The notes below the pieces were generated by a model. It worked only from the letters and a program-made list of their open reading frames with translations, searched no databases and was not told where the DNA came from. The position numbers and the translations under genes were made by a program. A DNA stretch of 10,629 nucleotides from an uncultured Eubacteriales bacterium (GTDB lineage Bacteria; Bacillota; Clostridia; Peptostreptococcales; Anaerovoracaceae). Location of the stretch: positions 1 through 10,629 of the forward strand of contig CAJUEB010000075.1 of NCBI GenBank assembly GCA_910585135.1, in the 5' to 3' direction. Below, piece by piece: positions 6,256 to 10,629 of this stretch. The stretch's first letter is position 1, and the number at the start of each line of letters is the position of its first letter.

Positions 6256-6808
6256 TTTCATTTCCTCCATAAAACTTCATAAAATATTCTTCAAGCGTGT
6301 GTTTTTCTTCTTTCAGAAAATTGACCCGGCATTTGGATAATACGGAAATCAAACGGTTGATCTCGCTATCGTTGATCGACACGATCATCTGGTTTTGTTT
6401 CTCTTTGTACTCTGCGTCAGGATAAGCTTTCTTTACGAACAGGGCGCTTTCTGCGTCTGACAATTCAACGCGGTATGTTTTAAACTGGGAATTGCGTAAT
6501 TCATCAACGGTAACTTCCTGAATCAGCTTGCCATTTCGTATCATGCCGATCCGATCGCAGATTTTTCCTACTTCATCAAAGATATGAGAAGAGAGAATCA
6601 CCGTTTTACCCTTGCTTTTTTCCTGCGCTACCAGCTCAATAAAGCGGTTCTGCATCAACGGATCTAAACCGCTGATCGGTTCATCCAATAGCAGAATATC
6701 GGGATCATGCATAAAGGCCGCTACAATGCCAATTTTCTGTTTCATGCCTTTTGACATCCGCTTCAATCCGGCATTGGGATTGATTTCAAAAAAATCCAAT
6801 AACTTTTT
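6248..6808 (-). pseudogene. ABC transporter ATP-binding protein, 5'-truncated (Walker A missing)
   Basis: Homology to BcrA/CcmA-type exporter ATPases begins abruptly at KKLLDFFEINP. It continues through the signature RMSKGMKQKIGI (14-25, counting TTG at 6799 as 1), Walker B DILLLDEP (34-41) with E40, the D-loop SGLDP (43-47) and the switch His in SSH (70-72). A C-terminal region of about 100 residues then ends normally at 6248. The first 100 or so residues of a typical protein, including Walker A and the Q-loop, are absent. An in-frame TAA (6812-6814) lies just upstream, and no P-loop is seen in any frame up to tetR. The only starts are a TTG at 6799 without a good ribosome binding site, or internal ATGs. 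A product could not bind ATP normally. It probably arose by a deletion between the gene's interior and the intergenic region. Confidence 0.85.
6264..6268 (-). promoter_or_regulatory. Ribosome binding site deciding the permease start
   Basis: GGAGG on the minus strand, inside the 3' end of the ATPase frame, 8 nt before the ATG at 6255. Confidence 0.7.
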
Positions 6809-6814
6809 ATCTTA

Positions 6815-6982
6815 AAATGTATTCCGTATCTGCACCAGCAGGATCTGCGTAAAAAGAAAAATTTTTGTTGCGGGCTGCGGCTTGCGTAAAAAAGAAAGTT
6901 TCTGTCGTATCAAAAGGAAGTCGCATGAAAAAATTTTTCGCTGCGCCTTGCGCCCCGCATGAAATGGAAGGAATAACGAAGG
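6815..6982. other. Intergenic region / deletion scar with short repeats
   Basis: Holds TGCGTAAAAAGAAA at 6846-6859 and again at 6883-6897 with one extra A. A related block (GCATGAAAAAATTTTTCG...CGCATGAAA) lies at about 6923-6963. I see no clear -35/-10 pair for either the divergent regulator or the broken transporter. Confidence 0.4.
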
Positions 6983-7567
6983 ATGGAAATGCGCAATACC
7001 AAGCAGGAATTTATCACTGCATTTTGGAAATTATATGAACGAAAACCGATCGAAAAAATATCGATCAGCCAACTATGCCAGACTGCAGGATATAACCGCG
7101 CTACGTTTTACAATCATTTTGAAAATATTTACGACCTGCTAAGCAGAGCTGTCAACCACCTTCTCTCGCCCGTAAAAAGCAAGGTATTATCAGCGCAGCA
7201 CCTCTATGCTTTGCTGGAAAGAAATCTGATCGGCAATATCCTTTTCGCCTGTTTTCAACAGCAAGACAAATATATAGAATTATTATTTAAAAGACGGGAT
7301 TATTATGTATTGGGCGAACAAATAAAAAAAGAATTTTTATCACATATCTTTCAAAAGGCAGGAAGCGGACCAGAAAATCCGGAAAATTTCGAAAGGATTG
7401 AAATACTATTAGAGTATCAGATTGCCGCCGTGCTAGGAGTGATCAATTATTGGTATCAAACGGGAGAAACCATTTCCAAGCAAGATATCTTGCAAAGAAT
7501 ATATGATATTTCTGCGAAAGGAGTCCTAAATTCCCTCAAGGATGAATTGAGCAAAATCAGTGAATAA
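6983..7567 (+). CDS. TetR/AcrR-family transcriptional regulator
   Basis: A 194-residue repressor-type protein with an N-terminal TetR DNA-binding domain. A recognition HTH, ISISQLCQTAGYNRATFYNHF, occupies about 27-47, followed by DLLSRAVNHL. The C-terminal ligand domain (about 60-190) is variable and gives no ligand clue. It is divergent from the ABC transporter remnant, the usual arrangement for a local repressor of an exporter operon. GGAAGGA at 6966-6972 is about 10 nt before the ATG at 6983. A second in-frame ATG at 6989 has AAGGA 5 nt upstream, so the true start could be either. The gene reads intact and ends at a strong terminator, although its presumed target is damaged. Confidence 0.88.
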   Translation: MEMRNTKQEFITAFWKLYERKPIEKISISQLCQTAGYNRATFYNHFENIYDLLSRAVNHLLSPVKSKVLSAQHLYALLERNLIGNILFACFQQQDKYIELLFKRRDYYVLGEQIKKEFLSHIFQKAGSGPENPENFERIEILLEYQIAAVLGVINYWYQTGETISKQDILQRIYDISAKGVLNSLKDELSKISE

Positions 7568-7593
7568 AGCCAACTGTAAAATCCGTTGCCGAA

Positions 7594-7636
7594 TGCCCCC
7601 AGCCGCATAAATTACGGCTGGGGGCAGAATTTTTTT
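7594..7636 (+). terminator. Rho-independent terminator after the TetR gene
   Basis: A perfect 12-bp stem (TGCCCCCAGCCG at 7594-7605 with CGGCTGGGGGCA at 7615-7626) has a 9-nt loop and is followed by seven T at 7630-7636. There is no T run on the other side, so it acts mainly on plus-strand transcripts. The minus-strand atoA also ends near it and could be affected by the hairpin. Confidence 0.92.
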
Positions 7637-7654
7637 CCTTGTTACCTCAATGTC

Positions 7655-8308
7655 TTATTCTTCCATCGGCTTCAAATCAGGACTGATAATCAAATCACAT
7701 TCCGTAGCGGCCTTGATTTCCTCCAGCGTATAATCAGGATGCAATTCCTTCAATACAAGACCTTCCTCTTTTACCTCCATCACGCCCATCTCGGTAATGA
7801 TCATATTCACGCATTTTTCCGCCGTAAGCGGCAGCCTGCATTTTTTCAGGATCTTCGGCTCGCCCTTCTGGGTATGCAGCATCACGATGATGCACTTTTC
7901 CGCGCCTGTTACCAGATCCATCGCACCGCCCATGCCCGCTACCTTCTTGCCCGGTACGATCCAGTTCGCCAGATCGCCGTTTTCCGCAACCTCCATCGCG
8001 CCCAGCACAGTCGCCTTGACGTGCCCTCCCCTGACAAGCCCGAAACTCGTTGCCGTATCAAAATATCCTACATGATCCACCGCAGTCGCATACATGCCTC
8101 CTGCATTGATGATATCCACATCCTCGCTTCCCGGCGCTGCCAGCGCATCCAGCCCTGCAAACCCGTTCTCCGAATGCAGCACCACCTCGATCCCTTCTGG
8201 AATATAATTGGATACCTGTGTCGGAAGCCCGATTCCCAAGTTTACAAAATCACCATCTTCAAATTCCTTGGCGCACCTTTTAGCGATCCTCTCTTTTAAA
8301 TCTCCCAT
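7655..8308 (-). CDS. atoA: Acetate/acetoacetate-type CoA-transferase, beta subunit (AtoA-like)
   Basis: A 217-residue class I CoA-transferase beta subunit. LGIGLPTQVSNYIPEG (24-39) and LHSENGFAG (44-52) with catalytic Glu47 are visible. That residue forms the glutamyl-CoA thioester. GGMYATAVDHVGYFDTATSFGLVRGGHVKATVLGAMEV and the terminal HPDYTLEEIKAATECD complete the family pattern. The start is the ATG at 8308, with GGAAGGAG 7 nt upstream. The frame is open upstream to 8359, but that part lies within the alpha gene. It overlaps the alpha subunit by 13 nt. With the aminomutase genes upstream, the likely reaction is CoA exchange between butyryl-CoA and acetoacetate or acetate, ending lysine fermentation. 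Substrate choice cannot be read from sequence alone, so a general short-chain acyl specificity is possible. Confidence 0.9.
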   Translation of the reverse strand: MGDLKERIAKRCAKEFEDGDFVNLGIGLPTQVSNYIPEGIEVVLHSENGFAGLDALAAPGSEDVDIINAGGMYATAVDHVGYFDTATSFGLVRGGHVKATVLGAMEVAENGDLANWIVPGKKVAGMGGAMDLVTGAEKCIIVMLHTQKGEPKILKKCRLPLTAEKCVNMIITEMGVMEVKEEGLVLKELHPDYTLEEIKAATECDLIISPDLKPMEE

Positions 8309-9009
8309 TTTTTCTCTCCTTCCACAATTCCATCTACCAGCACACCCTGCACTTTCCATGTGTCTGCGTCCATCTCCCCGATTTCCACCAGCTTTTCCGT
8401 GGCGATAATCGTCTTGTCAGCCGCTCCCGCCATCAGATAATTAAAGTTTTTTGTAGCCTTGGCACACATATAATTGCCGAACTTGTCAGCGATCGTCGCC
8501 CTGATAAACGCATAATCTGCCCGAAGCGGCATTTCCAAAAGATAGCGTTTTCCTTCCAGCTCAACGACCCGCTTTTCCCGCCCCAGCTCATCCGGTTCAA
8601 ACTGCACTGGCGTGCCGATTCCTGTCGGTGTCAGAACGCCGCCCAGACCGTATGCAGACGCCCTGATCTTTTCTGCGAGCGTCCCTTGCGGCACCAGCGT
8701 GCATTGCAGTGTTCCGTCGTTCATTCCTTCTCCAATCAGTGGATTCATGCCGACATGGGACGCGATGATATGCTTTACCATTCCCGCCTCCAAGAGCTTG
8801 CCGATCCCCCTGGCCGATTTATGGCCATACGTTCCATCAGGAAGCCCGCCGTCGTTTCCAATCACCGTCAGATTCTTGACGCCTTTTTTGATGAGAGCAT
8901 CCATCAGGATTTCCGGAGAACCTGTTCCTAAGAATCCGCCCACCATGATCGTCATGCCATCCGTTACGCCTGCAACCGCCTCATCCGCAGTAATGATTTT
9001 ATTCTTCAT
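8296..9009 (-). CDS. atoD: Acetate/acetoacetate-type CoA-transferase, alpha subunit (AtoD-like)
   Basis: A 237-residue class I CoA-transferase alpha subunit, forming an alpha-beta heterotetramer with the product of the overlapping downstream gene. The family signature DGMTIMVGGFLGTGSPE (17-33) is complete. GNDGG (51-55), the ASHVGMNP stretch, FNYLMAGAADKTI and the C-terminal WKVQGVLVDGIVEG also match the family. AAAGGAA lies about 8 nt before the ATG. A 131-nt gap without a terminator separates it from kamE, so co-transcription with the aminomutase genes is likely. Together they suggest the last, CoA-recycling step of lysine degradation. A bare acetate:butyryl-CoA role is the alternative. Confidence 0.9.
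   Translation of the reverse strand: MKNKIITADEAVAGVTDGMTIMVGGFLGTGSPEILMDALIKKGVKNLTVIGNDGGLPDGTYGHKSARGIGKLLEAGMVKHIIASHVGMNPLIGEGMNDGTLQCTLVPQGTLAEKIRASAYGLGGVLTPTGIGTPVQFEPDELGREKRVVELEGKRYLLEMPLRADYAFIRATIADKFGNYMCAKATKNFNYLMAGAADKTIIATEKLVEIGEMDADTWKVQGVLVDGIVEGEKKWEI
8316..8323 (-). promoter_or_regulatory. Ribosome binding site deciding the atoA start
   Basis: GGAAGGAG on the minus strand within the last codons of the alpha subunit, 7 nt before the ATG at 8308. Confidence 0.7.
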
Positions 9010-9140
9010 AGCAATGTTCCTTTCTCATTGCCTAAACCTTTTCCTTTACATAACAAACAGCCTAGGCACATTCGTTCAGATGATGTTTCCTGCCCGCTAG
9101 CTCACCGCTTCTCATTGATCGCACTTTCACCCGTCATTTG

Positions 9141-9914
9141 CTAAGCCATCTTCCGCCTGACGATTTCAGTGAGGACAAAAGAAGCGACGTGTTCCGCATA
9201 AGTGTGCGCGCCAAATCCTGCGTCATAGCCCAGCTCCTGCGCCAGCTCATGGGAAATCCTCGGCCCGCCGCAGACGAGGATCACTTTGTCACGAAGCCCC
9301 TCCGCCTCGAGCAGTTCTACCATATTCGTAAGATTCTGGATATGCACATCCTTCTGTGTCACCGTCTGGGAGACCAGGATCGCATCAGCGCCCACTTCCT
9401 TCGCCTTCTGGATCAGCACTTCATTCGGCACCTGGCTTCCCATGTTGATCGCATTTATCCCTTCATACCGCTCTAAACCGAAATGACCGTGAAATCCCTT
9501 CATATTCATGATCGCATCGATCCCTACCGTATGTGCGTCTGTTCCCGTAGAAGCACCGATGATCACCACTTCCCGCTTAATATTGTCCTTAATATATTGG
9601 GCACACGCCAGTCTGTCCATCACATCCACTTCAACCTTCGTGACCTTGATCGATGTGTAATCTACCGTATGCTGGCACTTTCCATATACGACAAAGAATG
9701 TATAGCCAGGCGCCATGTTCTTGGAATAAACCACGTTCGGTTCATCCAGTCCCATCTTCTTCGCTAAGATTTTAGCCGCTTCGCTTCCTTCCTCCCCATA
9801 TGGGACAGGAAGGGTGAACGCCAGCTCCACCATACCATCATTTAATGTATCTCCGTAAGGCTTTACCCTCGTCAGATCGACTTGCGCAACTGCTGTATTC
9901 CCTGTACTCATCAT
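9141..9914 (-). CDS. kamE: Lysine 5,6-aminomutase beta subunit (cobalamin-binding)
   Basis: A 257-residue beta subunit of the PLP- and adenosylcobalamin-dependent D-lysine/beta-lysine 5,6-aminomutase, which moves the terminal amino group to the adjacent carbon. VKPYGDTLNDG (17-27) and FFVVYGK (73-79) belong to the N-terminal domain. The B12 motif GTDAHTVGIDAIMN (124-137) has the cobalt-ligating His128. Lys139 in NMKG lies 11 residues later, the same spacing as His133/Lys144 in the studied enzyme, so it is the expected PLP-Schiff-base lysine. VSQTVTQKDVHIQNLTNMVE and CGGPRISHELAQELGYDAGFG complete the Rossmann domain. The start is taken at the ATG at 9914, which overlaps the kamD stop as ATGA and has GGGAGG (9921-9926) 6 nt upstream. 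The adjacent ATG at 9911 is also possible. Confidence 0.96.
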   Translation of the reverse strand: MMSTGNTAVAQVDLTRVKPYGDTLNDGMVELAFTLPVPYGEEGSEAAKILAKKMGLDEPNVVYSKNMAPGYTFFVVYGKCQHTVDYTSIKVTKVEVDVMDRLACAQYIKDNIKREVVIIGASTGTDAHTVGIDAIMNMKGFHGHFGLERYEGINAINMGSQVPNEVLIQKAKEVGADAILVSQTVTQKDVHIQNLTNMVELLEAEGLRDKVILVCGGPRISHELAQELGYDAGFGAHTYAEHVASFVLTEIVRRKMA

Positions 9915-10629
9915 TTTGCACCTCCCAACATCAGCGGAATAAACGGATTGAAATATGCATCGTCTTTCACGCAAACGCCCTCAAGACCCTTGCCGCCATC
10001 CCGCGGCCGCTTCACGCCGCCGAACTTTCCCTGTTCAATGGTGGAAAAAAGACCTTCCGCTTCAATCTCATGCAGCAGCTTATTCGCTTCATCCAGCACA
10101 AGCTGCGCCCGTTTCTGGATGATCCCGCCTTCCTTAAACTCTACCTCAGAGCCGATGTCCCGCGCATTATTAAAGATATACTGCGCATTTTCGATAGAAA
10201 GGTATCTGTCGTGCATATGCGGCGTATGAATGGCCTCCGTCAGCATGCCCAAAAGCTGAAGCGACTGCCCCGACCATACTGCAATCAGATTAAACAAAGC
10301 ATCCTGGATCTGTCCTTTAAAGATATTTCCTGTCATGAACTTCGTCGGCGGCATATATTTGAGGGATGCATTCGGGAAAATCTCCTTTGCCATGATCGCT
10401 TGCGCCAATTCATAAAGAAATCCGTTTTCGATATCGGGATCCATTTCAAACGCATGGCCAAGCCCCATCTGCTCCTCTTTCACATTCGCCAGCACCGCAA
10501 ACTGTTCGTTGATGAACTGGGACGCCAGCACCGTATGCGCCGCTTCATAAGCATCATCGGTCGTCAGGTAATTATCTTCCCCTGAATTAAACATGATATC
10601 GCAATAACCGATGATAACCCTCGAAAAAT
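9911..10629 (-). CDS. kamD: Lysine 5,6-aminomutase alpha subunit, C-terminal part (gene continues past the right edge)
   Basis: 238 residues of the alpha (catalytic TIM-barrel) subunit. The family is about 510-520 residues, so roughly the N-terminal half lies beyond the window. The frame is open to the edge, beginning FSRVIIGYCDIMFNSGEDNY. Strong family blocks include QFINEQFAVLANVKEEQMGLGHAFEMDP, FLYELAQAIMAKEIFPNA, YMPPTKFMTGNIFKG and MLTEAIHTPHMHDRYLSIEN, and the end is RPRDGGKGLEGVCVKDDAYFNPF. It partners with KamE, encoded next with a 4-nt ATGA overlap, giving tight translational coupling. The separate alpha and beta genes with this C-terminus favour lysine 5,6-aminomutase over D-ornithine 4,5-aminomutase. 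Confidence 0.95.
   Translation of the reverse strand, partial: FSRVIIGYCDIMFNSGEDNYLTTDDAYEAAHTVLASQFINEQFAVLANVKEEQMGLGHAFEMDPDIENGFLYELAQAIMAKEIFPNASLKYMPPTKFMTGNIFKGQIQDALFNLIAVWSGQSLQLLGMLTEAIHTPHMHDRYLSIENAQYIFNNARDIGSEVEFKEGGIIQKRAQLVLDEANKLLHEIEAEGLFSTIEQGKFGGVKRPRDGGKGLEGVCVKDDAYFNPFIPLMLGGAK

Noticed and set aside
7586..8299. 237-codon open frame on the plus strand opposite atoA
   Set aside because: It is fully antisense to a clear CoA-transferase gene, starts inside the tetR terminator region and has a His/Arg-rich, unnatural composition.
8309..8359. Longer atoA frame starting at 8359
   Set aside because: The extra 17 codons lie within atoD and give an implausible Cys/Gly/Arg-rich leader. 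The ATG at 8308 has an excellent ribosome binding site.
9845..10585. 246-codon open frame on the plus strand opposite kamD/kamE
   Set aside because: Antisense to strongly conserved aminomutase genes. The composition is that of a reverse-strand shadow.

Overview
The window looks like chromosomal DNA from an anaerobic, amino-acid-fermenting member of the Clostridia (Bacillota). Four things point there: a lysine 5,6-aminomutase gene pair next to an acetoacetate-type CoA-transferase pair, a tsaE-tsaB-rimI operon, an ECF-type vitamin S component, and strong Shine-Dalgarno sites with TTGACA/TATAAT promoters. I cannot name a genus.

Layout. Positions 1-317 hold no gene I recognise. From 2191 down to 318 on the minus strand lies tsaE-tsaB-rimI (tRNA t6A synthesis plus ribosomal-protein acetylation). 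A promoter sits so close to tsaE that its mRNA may be leaderless. TsaB carries an unusual insertion of about 60 residues. Positions 2192-3013 are gene-free and contain a 230-bp element bounded by perfect 17-bp inverted repeats, which looks like a non-autonomous transposable element (MITE). A minus-strand RibU-like S component follows (3014-3589). It has a consensus promoter and a leader of about 280 nt built partly from degenerate repeats, without a recognisable FMN riboswitch. A divergent gene (4162-5463, plus) encodes a membrane-anchored CapA-family protein. The shared intergenic region also holds a G+C-rich repeat able to form a long hairpin.

Positions 5470-6808 (minus) hold an ABC-2 permease and an ABC ATPase that has lost its N-terminal part, including Walker A. 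A divergent TetR-family regulator (6983-7567, plus) follows and ends in a clear intrinsic terminator. The exporter appears to be broken by a 5' deletion, leaving its presumed regulator and permease behind.

The right-hand 3 kb (minus strand) is a catabolic operon entering from beyond the right edge: kamD (partial), kamE, atoD, atoA. Lysine 5,6-aminomutase moves the terminal amino group of beta-lysine (or D-lysine). The CoA-transferase probably exchanges CoA between butyryl-CoA and acetoacetate (or acetate) at the end of the same route to acetate and butyrate. The intermediate-step genes (kdd, kce, kal) are not between kamE and atoD and, if present, lie outside the window.
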